From contig BFEA01000409.1 of assembly GCA_003427395.1 (NCBI GenBank), positions 252,086 through 273,501 of the forward strand: a stretch of DNA of 21,416 bases, read 5' to 3'. The notes under the pieces were generated by a model, which saw only the letters and a program-made list of their open reading frames with translations, was not told where the DNA came from and did no database searches. Positions 1 to 8,700 of this stretch are shown one piece after another. Source of the DNA: Chara braunii (taxonomy: Eukaryota; Streptophyta; Charophyceae; Charales; Characeae). Each line of letters starts with the position of its first letter. Position 1 is the stretch's first letter. A program made the position numbers and the translations under genes.

Positions 1-676
1 TCAATAAGATTTGCCTGAGTTTTCAAAAAAAAAGTTTTCAAAAATTATGAAAAATACGTCATGCAGAAGAATAAACTAAACAACATTTGTCTCAACAGTA
101 CATCCAAATTCCTTACCAAATTTGAACTAAAAATCAAATACGAAAAATAAATAATATTAATGAAAATAAGAAAAAATAAAACGAAAATGAAATTATTGCG
201 CGGGCAAGCAAGTTTTTGACACCGCCATCTTTGGCGATTTTTCATTTTGTTTTGGTTTTGTCAAATGCCATGAAATTTTATACATATGTATCTTACATAA
301 TAGAGAACCTACAAAAATAGTTTGAAAAAATAATATTCTTTTTCAGGACCCGAAATAAAATGAAAACAATAAAGGGAAAAGAGAAAAAAAACAAATTAGT
401 AAGTGGGAAAACAAGTTTTGACAGCACCATCTTTGCCGATTTTTCATTATTGTTTGGCTCAAGAGAATGACTTCAAAATTGAGAAACAGGTAGCTTACAT
501 AACACAGAACTCACAAAAAAACAAATCAGAAAACAATAATAATGTTTAGGTACCATAACATTTTTTTGCGGGGTCCGAACACCTTTGAGTTCGGGTCCCG
601 TACGAGGACCCGAACGCCCGAACGCCCGAACGTCCGGGGGTCAGCTTAGGGGCCTCCGTACGTTCGTCCTGGCAAC

Positions 677-680
<4 letters not shown>
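1..680 (+). mobile_element. hAT-like non-autonomous DNA transposon, family A, copy 1 (left end outside window)
   Basis: The sequence shares its internal body and GC-rich right end with the elements at 3952-4750 and 17879-18567. The body has a stretch beginning ATGCAGAAGAATAAAC at 60 and two copies of a GACACCGCCATCTTT-like motif (about 218 and 420). The right end (about 570-680) is rich in CCGAACG/CGTTCGG palindromes and stops in GGCAACTCTG, a diverged form of the family terminus GGTAACCCTG. The flank after 680 is (TA)n. The left terminus lies beyond the window. It has no coding capacity, so it would be mobilised in trans. Confidence 0.6.

Positions 681-707
<27 letters not shown>
681..707. 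repeat. (TA)n microsatellite
   Basis: A pure TA dinucleotide run directly abuts the right terminus of the family A element. The TA tract may have been the insertion target or may have expanded after insertion. Confidence 0.9.
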
Positions 708-771
708 CATCACAAACAGAACTGTCCGGTAAACCGTAGGCAGAGAGAGAGAAGAGGACAACAAATGAGGA
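706..771 (-). repeat. 60-bp dispersed repeat, inverted copy of 4866-4930
   Basis: Read as reverse complement, this segment matches 4866-4930 over about 60 bp with few differences, including TTTACCGGACA and the CTCTCTCTCTGCC-like pyrimidine stretch. Both copies abut TA-rich sequence. No coding function is seen. Confidence 0.7.
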
Positions 772-774
772 GAC

Positions 775-833
<59 letters not shown>
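775..833. repeat. (TA)n microsatellite
   Basis: About 58 bases of almost pure TA repeat, interrupted once by a G. It forms the left flank of the family B element that starts at 834. Confidence 0.9.
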
Positions 834-834
<1 letters not shown>

Positions 835-1148
835 TAGACTATCAGCCCTGCCACCCGGGTCACCCTATTTTCCCTGGCGGTCCGGTCGTGCAAGGACTAG
901 GGAAGGTCCCGGGCCAGAAAAACGAATAAGAATAAAAAAATAAAAATAAAAAATAACAATAAAAAAAAATTAAAAAAAATAAAAAATAAACTATATTATG
1001 CAGAAAAATAAACTGAACAACTCTTCCTTCAAGGTCACTTAAAAATTCTTTATCAAATCTAAAATAAAAATTATAATTAAAAAATAATTTATTTCTGTTC
1101 TTTTTGGCACGATCAGGCAAGTGGATCCGGATCACTCTAGTAGCCTTG
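834..1148 (+). mobile_element. hAT-like MITE, family B, copy 1
   Basis: This 315-bp element resembles 15949-16284. The left end CTAGACTATCAG and right end CTCTAGTAGCCTTG are diverged versions of the terminal inverted repeat CTAGGTTACCAG / CTGGTAGCCTAG. The body has the same order: a GC-rich block with CCCGGG and AAGGTCCCGGGCC, an A-rich stretch, the ATGCAGAAAAATAAACTGAA motif near 998, and a CAGGCAAGTGG-like stretch near the right end. The 8-bp flanks (TATATATA and TGTATATA) match at 7 of 8 positions, although TA-rich sequence makes that weak evidence. Confidence 0.6.
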
Positions 1149-1150
1149 TG

Positions 1151-1183
<33 letters not shown>

Positions 1184-1206
1184 TATTATTATTATTATTA
1201 TTATTG
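1149..1206. repeat. (TA)n plus (ATT)n microsatellite
   Basis: A TA run grades into a perfect ATT trinucleotide run just right of the family B element. Confidence 0.85.
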
Positions 1207-1251
1207 TTGTTTTTTGGCCCAGTCGGGTAAGTGGTTTCCTTTTGGTAACCT
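1206..1251 (+). mobile_element. Family B terminal fragment
   Basis: The stretch TTTTTGGCCCAGTCGGGTAA followed about 15 bases later by GGTAACCTAA resembles the right end of the family B copy at 15949-16284, which reads TTTTTTGCCCAGCCAGGCAA before its terminus. Only the end is present. Confidence 0.4.
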
Positions 1252-1782
1252 AAGTTTATTTGATACAATATGCATCATCACATTTTACATAATTTTTATA
1301 CACATCGTGAAGTCAAAGATAAATCTACATCCTCTTATTGTTTCTGCTCAATTAGCATTTTACATTATGTTATTGATTTTTGTAATTAAAGTTAAATAAG
1401 TTTATTTTGAATAATCATAGAATGTGTTTTAAGATAGGTTAACTTTTAATGATTGTTAAATCTTATTTCTAAGTATTAGCAAACATTATTATTATTTTTT
1501 GTATAATAATATTTTATTTAGTATAAGATCATTTAAATTATAAAAGTATCATACCATCATTATGCTCTTTTTATATGCGGTTTAACTTATTACCTAAGTT
1601 AGAGGCTATTTGCTTGACTGTAAAAAAAAAAAAATGACTCCGATTTATTTTTTTTGCATTAAGTTTTTTCGTTCCGTGTCCGACCAAGTGGCTCGGGTAA
1701 TAAAGGTAACCCACTCTGACTTTTTATTTATTTTTTTCTTATTATAATCTTTATTATCATCATTTAAAAAAAAAAAAAAACT
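1252..1782. other. AT-rich intergenic sequence, no gene seen
   Basis: Very AT-rich with short A and T runs. A short motif near 1685-1722 (GGCTCGGGTAA, GGTAACCCACTC) faintly recalls family B termini. The open frames here are short and low-complexity. Confidence 0.6.
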
Positions 1783-2375
1783 TTGTTGAGAGTTTTTTTT
1801 TATTATTATTTTTTTTTACGTTGTTGCGTGCGGCGGTCCCACACCCAGACGCAAAGTAATATTTTTGGTGTTGGACCTCACGGTCGTGTCATGCAGGACT
1901 TTCTTTTGTCACTTTACGAATTACGAACTCCAATCGTGCGCGCGTGCTATACCTCTCGCGACTCCCTACGACAGGTTAGGGTCCCACGAGGTACAACATA
2001 TGTCCACCCGCGCAACTCCTCCCTCCTTCTTCTACTTATTCTCTCCTCCTTCTTCTTCTTCTTTTTCCTTTCTTTTTCTTCTTCTTCTTTGCGCTACCAC
2101 TTCTCCCCGTGCGATATCTCGTCGGTCGCTCAATGAGCACTCAACCCAAATGCGCGGGTCAGGACCTCGGACTGCTGCGTCGGAGTCGAGCAAATTTTCA
2201 TGGAACGAATCTGCTTGTCTATCCGATGCAGATTCACTGAAGTGAATCTAGGGAGGGTAGCCACGGGATTAGAGAAAGTAAAAAAAAGAAAAAGAAAATA
2301 ATAATAATGAAATGATAACTTTAATAAAATAAAATCGAATCTAACTATAAAAATAAAATAAGAAAATCCTACTAC
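1783..2375. other. Base-balanced patch with polypyrimidine tract, no gene assigned
   Basis: G+C content rises between about 1820 and 2270. A CT-rich tract at about 2016-2092 generates leucine- and serine-rich open frames on the + strand that look like low-complexity artefacts. A perfect 7-bp inverted repeat, GATTCAC/GTGAATC with a TGAA loop, lies at 2231-2248. No domain is recognised. Confidence 0.5.
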
Positions 2376-2377
2376 TA

Positions 2378-2462
2378 ACTACCCCGTCGTGGCAACTGTC
2401 ACAACGGGGTCTGACTGTAACTAACCCCGATTTCGAGGTCACGGGTTCAAGGCCCGGTCGCC
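2378..2462 (+). ncRNA. tRNA-like Pol III promoter head, possible SINE
   Basis: The B-box-like GGTTCAAGGCC at 2444-2454 fits the consensus GWTCRANNC and sits in a T-arm-like hairpin (CGGG/CCCG). Upstream, TGGCAACTG at 2390 is A-box-like within a GTG/CAC D-arm-like hairpin. Between them CGGGGT/ACCCCG forms a 6-bp stem with a 13-nt loop, larger than a normal anticodon loop. A T run at 2661-2671 could end Pol III transcription, giving a unit of about 290 bp. The acceptor stem is poor, so it is not an intact tRNA gene. A tRNA-derived SINE is an inference. Confidence 0.35.
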
Positions 2463-2790
2463 CGAACTCGGGTAAAACAAAAGTAAAGCCCCTTCATAAA
2501 AAGGGAGCTAGCACAGAGGTCGGGGTGGAATCAATGCCTACACCCTGAGCTTGACAGTCCGACACCTAAACCTACTAAGCTAACTCCCACTTTGAGTAGA
2601 AAGGGAGAAGCTTAGTATATAAACGGTAGTGGGGCTCAGTCCGACCCGCGGCCTGAACCCGTTTTTTTTTTTTCTTTTCTTTTCTTAAGTTAGCGCATGT
2701 GTACGTTTGCAGGTTGGTGTGCCTGCCTGAGTGTTTGTTGGCTTGAGTGTGTGTGTGACCTGAAAGGACACTTGACAATGTTTGATCGAT

Positions 2791-3678
2791 AGGCCCGAAG
2801 GGCCGGTACTTAGCCATGGTCGGGACATTGAGGATCGCGGTGGGAAAGTTATAAGGTAGCGGGGTAAACCCGCACACTTAGAACAACGGAAAAACACTCA
2901 AGTAGCAGGTAGTCCGGTACCACACCGAGTAGACCTGTCGGGTACTCGAGGCCGATCAGAAGAAGACGAAGTAAGCATTTCCAGAGGCCCAGTACCATCC
3001 GGTAGGCGGGCACCAGTTTCCAGTAGTACGAGTCTAGGTCCTGTGCGGATGATATCAGAGCCTGCAATAGTATCTCTCTATGTAGAGGGACAAAGGCACC
3101 TGTCACTCGGGTAGTCATGCGGTCAAGAAGTCACCTCCCAAGGGGCGACTCCCTTTCTACCTATGGGAGGCCGAGCTAGAGCCTCAACCTCGCTTACGGT
3201 GCACTAGTAAGGATAAAGGTACCGCCCGAGCAAACGCCAACAATCGGGGTGCTACCTCAACCCTGATAATCCTACACTAATAATTGCTCTGGTCGTACGA
3301 TCGGGGCGCATATTAATTTATTCTGTCTGATGTACTGACGATTAAGTCTCAGCGTGCATTGTAGATCTACTCGTCATAACATCAACCCTATCGACCCCTC
3401 AACCTCTTCGGTGGAAGGGTATTACTGCAGATCCTAACCTTCACAAAGTGCGTCATAACAACACGCGCGCATACTTAACGAAAGTTTCTCACCGATTTTG
3501 CCCCGACCTCAATGGCCGAGGAATTCATTTCGAGTGTCACGCTCAAGCGTGCACACCCTTTCTATTCCATACTGGCTTCGTGATGGTAGTCGATGCTATC
3601 ACTGTGTTGAATGCAAAAACATGGTCAAATACCCTTGTAAGGGTATATGGTCCGACAACGTATTACACTCTTTCATGA
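2791..3678 (+). pseudogene. Unidentified coding-like relic
   Basis: In one + frame starting near 2791 the translation is long and charged, interrupted by several stops. It reads PEGPVLSHGRDIEDRGGK, later VDLSGTRGRSEEDEVS near 2935-2975, and ends in an open frame at 3448-3678. Base composition is balanced compared with the AT-rich surroundings, and the flow across stops suggests a decayed gene or transposon gag. No catalytic motif or zinc knuckle is recognised. It could equally be non-coding satellite-like DNA. Function is unknown. Confidence 0.25.
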
Positions 3679-3870
3679 CATCATATATTTCTCACTTCTT
3701 TTTTCCTGTCACTGATATTCATCAACCTTCATATTATTTTTATGTATGTTTAGTAATCACATTTAAAATAGACGATTGTTTGTAAGTGCAATTGGTGTTA
3801 AATTATTTTTTTGAATATATGAATCGAAAATCTTGTAGTATAACGTTGGTTCCAATAATAAATTTATTAC

Positions 3871-3918
3871 CTAGGCTACCAGAGTGTCTTGGGAAAACTT
3901 ACTGGGTTGGGTCAAAAA
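3871..3918 (-). mobile_element. Family B terminal fragment, inverted
   Basis: CTAGGCTACCAGAG at 3871 is the reverse complement of the right end of the family B element at 15949-16284, and the next 35 bases (CTTACTGGGTTGGGTCAAAA) continue the match in diverged form. The rest of the element is missing. Confidence 0.5.
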
Positions 3919-3951
3919 AAGATTAAAAATATATACATATATACATATATA

Positions 3952-4604
3952 CAGGGTTACCTGACCGAACGTTCGGGGGTCCCCGGGCTGGCCCCCGAAT
4001 GTTCGGGCGTTCAAGGTTTCGTTTGGGGGCCGAACACCTTCAGGTTCGGCCCCCGCCAAAAAAAACATTCGGGGTCTAAAAATAAGTTTTTTTTTCTGAA
4101 TTGTTTTTTCTGAGTTCTCTATGTTATAACCTATACGCCTGTAAATTTTGAAGTCATTCTGCTAAGCAAAAAAAACATTAAAAATCGTTAAAGATGGGGG
4201 TGTTAAAACGTGCTCGCCCACTCACTATTTTGTTTGTTTTCGCTTTTAACTTTTTGTTTTCACTTTATTTCGGGGCCTAACAAATTTTACTATTTTTTGA
4301 AAAATATTTAATGAGTTATTGATTATGTAAACTACATATCTGTAAATTTTCAGGGCATTTGTCAATGCCAAAAAATAATTAAAAATCGGCAAAGATGGCG
4401 ATGTCGAAAAGGTGCTGGCACACTCACTCATTTTATTTTTCTTTCTATTTTTTCTTATTTTTATGAAATTTTATCATAGTGTTTATTTTTTGTATTGGAT
4501 TTTTAATTCAAATTTGGTAAAGAATTTGGATGTAGTGCCCAGCCAAATGTTGTTTAGTTTATTTTTCTCCATAACATTTTTATTTTTCGGAATTTTTTGA
4601 ATTT

Positions 4605-4648
<44 letters not shown>

Positions 4649-4750
4649 GTCCGCGTTCGGCCCGAACGGCCGAACGCCTTCCGAAGGGGTCCCGTACGTT
4701 CGGGCGTTCGGGTTTGGGCGTTCGGCCCGTTCCGAACGCCGGTAACCCTG
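3952..4750 (-). mobile_element. hAT-like non-autonomous DNA transposon, family A, copy 2 (complete)
   Basis: The ends are perfect 10-bp inverted repeats, CAGGGTTACC at 3952-3961 and GGTAACCCTG at 4741-4750. About 100 bp inside each end is GC-rich and built of CGAACG/CGTTCGG palindromes. The interior is AT-rich, carries a long poly-T (about 4607-4647), and contains two copies (about 4190 and 4390) of the reverse complement of the GACACCGCCATCTTT motif, so it is inverted relative to copies 1 and 3. The 8-bp flanks CATATATA and CATAAGGA match at 5 of 8 positions, consistent with a decayed hAT-type target duplication. No transposase is encoded. Confidence 0.7.
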
Positions 4751-4865
4751 CATAAGGAAAATTATCATTTACAGTGTAATCAGTGAGGGGATTCTGCAGA
4801 CTGTTGAGGGTTCAGCCTCCTGATGACTCGGTGAAACTCCGACAAAACAGTTTGTCACAGCCCCT

Positions 4866-4930
4866 CGTTTGTTGTCCTCTTCTTTCTCTCTGCCCATAGT
4901 TTACCGGACAATTCTGTTTGTGACGATATA
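4866..4930 (+). repeat. 60-bp dispersed repeat, partner of 706-771
   Basis: Inverted partner of 706-771, followed like it by a short TA-rich stretch. It directly precedes the RT relic at 4935. Confidence 0.7.
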
Positions 4931-4934
4931 TATT

Positions 4935-5180
4935 GATAGGGAATTGTCTGTTTACGTTGAAATGTGAATTGAAACTATAGGCCTACTCGGTAACGTTGTT
5001 CAAAAAAACGCTCCAAGGGTTTGTCGGAGATGTGCCCCTTACTGGTTGGAAATTGCTAACAGGGTATTAAAGTTGTGAGCAACACTGTATGTTGCCCCAG
5101 GCCACTTAGCCAGAATAAAAAGGGCGTGGCAACAGAAACAAAGATGAAGAATAAAGGAAAAACGTCGATTGTACAACAGA
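4935..5180 (+). pseudogene. Truncated PLE reverse transcriptase C-terminal relic
   Basis: Nucleotides 4935-5095 align with 14172-14337, the thumb end of the outer PLE RT, with many substitutions; for example both contain CAGGGTRTTAAAGTTRTGAGCAAC-type sequence near the stop. The translation includes RRCAPYWLEIANRVLKL followed after a stop by YVAPGHLARIKRAWQQKQR. Stops are frequent. The rest of the RT is missing upstream, where an unrelated repeat begins. It could be the tail of an earlier PLE copy that lay in tandem with the outer element, since both have the same orientation. Confidence 0.5.
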
Positions 5181-5202
5181 AAAATTCCCACGAGAAATGA
5201 AA

Positions 5203-5660
5203 GTTGAAAAAACATTCCATAAAAAAAAAATTCTTCATATTTATAAATTATCATTCCATATTCGTCCAATTTTAAAATTTACAGTTTTATTTGATAAGTT
5301 CCCGTCTAAATATGAGTTTTCTCTTCCAACTACATCTATTTTTTCAAGATGGAATGAAAGTTTGGACAAGTTTATGAAATGTTTTAATTAAATTTTCATT
5401 TTACTACAACAAATATCTTTTAATTTAGATTGGATTAATCCATTTATGACTGAAAATCCTTACTTAGAATGACAGTCTAATTAAAACATTTCATGAAATC
5501 ATCCAGACTTTCATTCCATCTCTAGCATGCGGTGAAAATAGGAAGGAATACCCTATTCTTGGAATGAAAGTTTGCAAGTAAGATGAAAAATTTTAAAATT
5601 GAAATGACATTTTTTAAGATGGAATGAAAATTCGAAATTTAGATTGTAATTTTACTATAC
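5203..5660. repeat. Foldback repeat with recurrent GGAATGAAAGT motif
   Basis: Positions 5346-5392 and 5480-5524 are inverted copies of about 45 bp (AGATGGAATGAAAGT, TGAAATGTTTTAATTA). Further forms of GGAATGAAAGT or its complement ACTTTCATTCC occur at about 5203, 5256, 5561 and 5621. This is a foldback or MITE-like structure of uncertain ends, with no coding capacity. Confidence 0.55.
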
Positions 5661-5696
5661 AATGATTATTTAATTCTAGAAATTTTTTTCGTTGTA

Positions 5697-5861
5697 GTCT
5701 CTTTAAGTTCGGAAGATGACGAGAACTCGGAGGAGGAAACTTCTCTGAAGGACAAACGAAAAAGACGGGAGTCTACGGGAGCTGTGACAAACAGCCCCTC
5801 GGTGGTTACGCCAAGGAAGGTTGGAAGACCGAAAGAAGCAAACATATCGTTAAGTCAGTGA
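5697..5861 (+). pseudogene. Outer PLE, ORF1-tail-like charged fragment
   Basis: An open frame of 54 codons starts just after TTTTTTTCGTTGTAG, which looks like a splice acceptor, and ends in TGA. It is acidic first (SSEDDENSEEE), then basic (KDKRKRRES), then ends PRKVGRPKEANISLSQ with an AT-hook-like GRPK. The inner element's ORF1 also ends in an acidic and basic low-complexity tail, so this may be the end of ORF1 or the start of the GIY-YIG polyprotein. After the stop, another frame reads EAQTAWIAKEKDSWNEVPME, suggesting a frameshift. Function is unknown beyond that. Confidence 0.35.
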
Positions 5862-6233
5862 TCGAGAAAAGGCAGAGAGAGACCGACAAAAGCGGAAGCA
5901 CAAACTGCATGGATTGCCAAGGAAAAAGACTCATGGAATGAAGTGCCTATGGAAGACAAGTTTGCGACTGAAGCAGTCGCAAGGCTATGCGAATGACGTT
6001 GCCATCATTTTATCCATACACCTTAGAGTTAATGTGCAAATGGTTGGGGATTTCATTCTTCGACACTAGCAATACAATTGATGTCCTAGTTGAGTTATGT
6101 GTGACATATTGCTTCCGAGGAAAGCGCATTAAAGGATGATTGACATTAGGGAAACGTGAAGGAGAAGTTCAGATAAGCGGAGAAGTGCAAGACCCAGAAG
6201 AAGAAATTGAAGTATTAATCGGACACGTGGGAG

Positions 6234-6851
6234 TTGTTAGCTAAGTTTCTAGAGTATAGGAAGTGGTGTCGACTGAATCCTAAGGCAAAATCACTGAAGT
6301 CGCTGTTGGAACGAATTCAGAGGAACCTTGTGTTTCTACTAATTTTGGATTGCAAGGTTTCATGGAATGTTGATGGAAAGTGTTCGAAAACGATAGGGAA
6401 TGTTGGGATAATCCTCACTCGTGTGCGTATATTCTATTAGACCCTGGTTGTAGGTTAACCTACGTAGGGAAGATCAAAAGGACATTGGACGAAAGATGGT
6501 CAGAACATATTGGGAGGACACAATCATGTCAGGACACGAGAAGGAACATAACTCTATCATCTCTATGGATGACTGAGGAAGTGGGGATGGGAATCCTACG
6601 TGGCGGTTCCGATGGCAGTAAGGGGGAAAGAGGAAGTAACCAGTCTTGAGCAAAGACTGATTCTACGATGGTCGCCGACACCAAATGTCAATGAATGGAG
6701 AGACGGACGGAATCAGAAGATGAGGAAAAGAAAGGGAATGAGAGAAAGGAGGAAGAAGAGGAAGTTGTGTCTTGATAAAGAGAGATGGTACGATTTTGGA
6801 CGTATGAAGGAAAAAATAATGTTAGGATTATGGAAGTGTTATCCTCTCTAA
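6234..6851 (+). pseudogene. Outer PLE, GIY-YIG endonuclease domain
   Basis: GIY-YIG nucleases nick DNA, and in PLEs this domain makes the primer end for reverse transcription. The frame from 6380 reads AYILLDPGCRLTYVGK, giving the two tyrosine motifs (AYI and YVG), then RTLDERWSEHI with the catalytic arginine and a histidine. After a frameshift between about 6530 and 6590 the domain continues from about 6590 as YVAVPMAVRGKEEVTSLEQ, with the metal-binding glutamate, then RWSPTPNVNEW with the conserved asparagine. All the usual active-site residues survive although the frame is broken. An N-terminal helix-rich stretch (KSLKSLLERIQRNLVFLL) comes before it, at about 6289-6342. It lies upstream of the RT, so the domain order is permuted. 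Confidence 0.72.
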
Positions 6852-6913
6852 GAGAAAAGAGGAATAAAATTCTTCGGGCAGATGGGTGAAAGATATAGGG
6901 AGAAGATTGAAAC

Positions 6914-7632
6914 GTGGTTAAAAAGAGACTCGGTGAATCGGACGTGTTCTGCAAAAGGAAAAAGGTAAGACTAAAAAATGCCAAGAGGTTCCTCGAATAT
7001 GTAGAGTCGTTGAAGCTACTAAGAATTCGTGAATGGCAGTCAGGTAACCCGACAATGAAGAAACCTCTTCGTAAGATGCTAAAACAACCATGGTCGAGAA
7101 AGAAGTTAGACTATATGACGCTGGAAGAATTGGAGGAGTCGACAATAAAGAAACGACCATGGTCGTGAAAACAATTAAACGGTATGACGCAGAAAAAAAT
7201 GGTGGAGCTCTTTACGAATACTAGAGGGTTCTCAAGGAAAAGTACGAGGAAGTCTCTAAAAAATATGGTCGATGGCGCAGCGAAGAGAATGTACAAGGCT
7301 AGTTTAAGAAAGCGGTTCGTCATAGGCGTTAGGTACGATGAGAGAATCTCGAAGACCGAAGTAAGGCGTATAATATACAAGAAGTTTGATTTACAGTTTG
7401 GGTCAAGTGGTGTTGCGAAGCTACATCATCAGAAGCTTCGACTGATGTGCCGAAAGTTAAGGATCTTCTTCACAACCATCGATACTTTAGTCGTCAGGTG
7501 GCAGTAATCTACAGATGTGCAGAATTGGACCTTCCTAATACGGAAGCACACGTGGTCTTTCGTCTGAGTGCCAGACATGATATTGACGAGAGGGTGTGTA
7601 ATGGAAAAAACATAGTGCGCACAGTAGATTGA
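6914..7632 (+). pseudogene. Outer PLE, linker and pre-RT region
   Basis: Lysine- and arginine-rich, helix-prone frames follow the nuclease: 6914-7168, then 7184-7507, then 7447-7632, each shifted relative to the next. The last contains EAHVVFRLSARHDIDERVC, which parallels NDHVAFRLNDSMLF in the inner element (about 10185-10145), placing both just before the RT. The spacing to the RT is the same kind in both. There is a duplicated stretch near 7085-7170, where AACAACCATGGTCG-like and ACGACCATGGTCGTG-like sequences recur. No catalytic role is known for this part. It probably belongs to the RT N-terminal extension. Confidence 0.5.
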
Positions 7633-7639
7633 GAGAAGA

Positions 7640-7996
7640 AGGAAGCGCAGTTGTGTAAGGAGCAGGGATTGACGCGGGGACCGTGCAACAAGTTAGAGGT
7701 TGCATTAAGTCCGTTGAACAACAGAAGGATGGTCTTATTGACCAAGTGCGTGAGTTGAAGCGTAGGTGGGAAGGTTTGGTTTTCTGTCCGCGTGATAAGA
7801 ATCCGGTGAAGACTTTCCTCATGTACCCAAAAAAATACATGAAAAGGGTGGAATGAATGTTTTGGGAAACCCAACATTTGAGTCAGTTTGAAGGGGAAAA
7901 AAAGAGGTGATGGTGAAGGCAAAGGAGGAGTTTGTGAGAAAGGTTCTGACAAAGATAGGAAAGTGGGACAACAATGTATATCGAGCAAAGTTGTGA
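7640..7996 (+). pseudogene. Outer PLE, RT N-terminal part up to the insertion
   Basis: The frame from about 7690 reads ELKRRWEGLVFCPRDKN followed by PVKTFLMYPKKYMKRVE. The P-x-DKN motif followed by a tyrosine about 15 residues later is typical of the start of PLE RT, and the inner element has the matching YYPIDHNMGDTFVCYPLIY. After a stop and frameshift it continues AKEEFVRKVLTKIGKWDNN and VYRAKL, where the pseudo-LTR of the inner element begins. The rest of the fingers resumes at 13193, about 5.2 kb away in the same orientation. This is the 5' side of the split RT. Confidence 0.6.
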
Positions 7997-8214
7997 TCAG
8001 TGAGGAACAATCGAGAATCTCAACAAAACAGGATCGTGAACAGGAAGAGGGGAGAAGGTAAGAAAGGAAAGGTTCACAGAGACAAATAACAAATCGATGA
8101 GTCAATTAAGGGGGATGGGGAGATAGAAAAACTAACAGAGAGATAATAAATCTATATCCTGAACACGACTTCTATATTAAAATAGTCTTGAAGCACGGAC
8201 ATGGCGTGCGACCC
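7983..8214 (-). repeat. Direct repeat, candidate pseudo-LTR at the inner element's 3' side
   Basis: This region aligns in the same orientation with 12908-13192 over most of its length: GAGCAAAGTTG, AACAATCGAGAA, CAGGATCGTGAACAGGAAGA, GGGGGATGG-GAGATAG, TAAAATAGTCTT. The repeat's left limit matches the point just upstream of the ORF1 start codon in the other copy, and its right limit (about 8214) coincides with the predicted cleavage point of the hammerhead-like fold. That is the geometry expected of a PLE pseudo-LTR. It lacks the TG...CA ends of a true LTR. Confidence 0.6.
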
Positions 8215-8255
8215 TACCGGTTTCACCTGGGTGCCAACCAGCATCATCGAGGGTC
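8210..8255 (-). ncRNA. Hammerhead-ribozyme-like motif of the inner PLE
   Basis: On the - strand: stem I GACCC (8255-8251) pairs with GGGUC (8214-8210). The core reads UCGAUGA (8250-8244) where the consensus is CUGANGA, so the first two bases are swapped. Stem II is CUGG/CCAG (8241-8238 with 8230-8227) with a UUGG-containing loop. The GAA of the second core strand is at 8224-8222. Stem III ACC/GGU (8221-8216) has no loop, and A at 8215 is the cleavage nucleotide. Two extra bases separate core and stem II, as in the outer copies. Short stem III is usual for PLE hammerheads. Activity is doubtful because of the UC core. Confidence 0.45.
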
Positions 8256-8700
8256 TTTCCTAATCGATGACATGGACTTACTTACATGAGACTTATGTAC
8301 GAAACCTACAATACCAAATACCATCTATGTCCACGAAAACAGTGTCATTCGTCAACGGTCAAAGTTCCACTCGCCCAAAAAGTAATCGTCGATACTTCGA
8401 GAAACTACCAATCTCCAGAGGAAGGCTTATTCGAGTCGTTTTCCTGCCCAGATTCGCTTCATAAATAAATACCCTGGTCCCTTACGCAACACTTGATACG
8501 CCAGCTGATCCGCCTTCTTTTTTTTGTCAGTCTTCCGGAGTGAAAATCTCTAAAGTTATCTCGAAAAACCCGTCTGCAGAACAAACATTAGTTAAAATAC
8601 CGACAACGCGTCACCCCTAGGTAAACCAAAGTAAGAAAAAAAGTATTACAAAAACTACGACCTAAGTTCAAGAACGAGAAAAAAAATCAAACAAAACATT
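8256..8700 (-). other. Inner PLE 3' untranslated-type region
   Basis: Between the end of the recognisable RT and the hammerhead-like fold there is no convincing coding frame on the - strand. The + strand frames of about 60 codons at 8267-8468 have no recognisable motif and are taken as chance frames. The region probably represents the element's 3' UTR. Confidence 0.4.

Noticed and set aside
585-929. 114-codon + strand frame
   Set aside because: It reads through (TA)n repeats as alternating Ile-Tyr and spans parts of two different transposons.
7509-8105. Long open frame of 198 codons on the - strand
   Set aside because: It is antisense to the outer PLE pre-RT/RT relic, is Ser/Leu/Phe-rich in the way antisense frames often are, and has no motif. 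The + strand carries the DKN and RT-type motifs.
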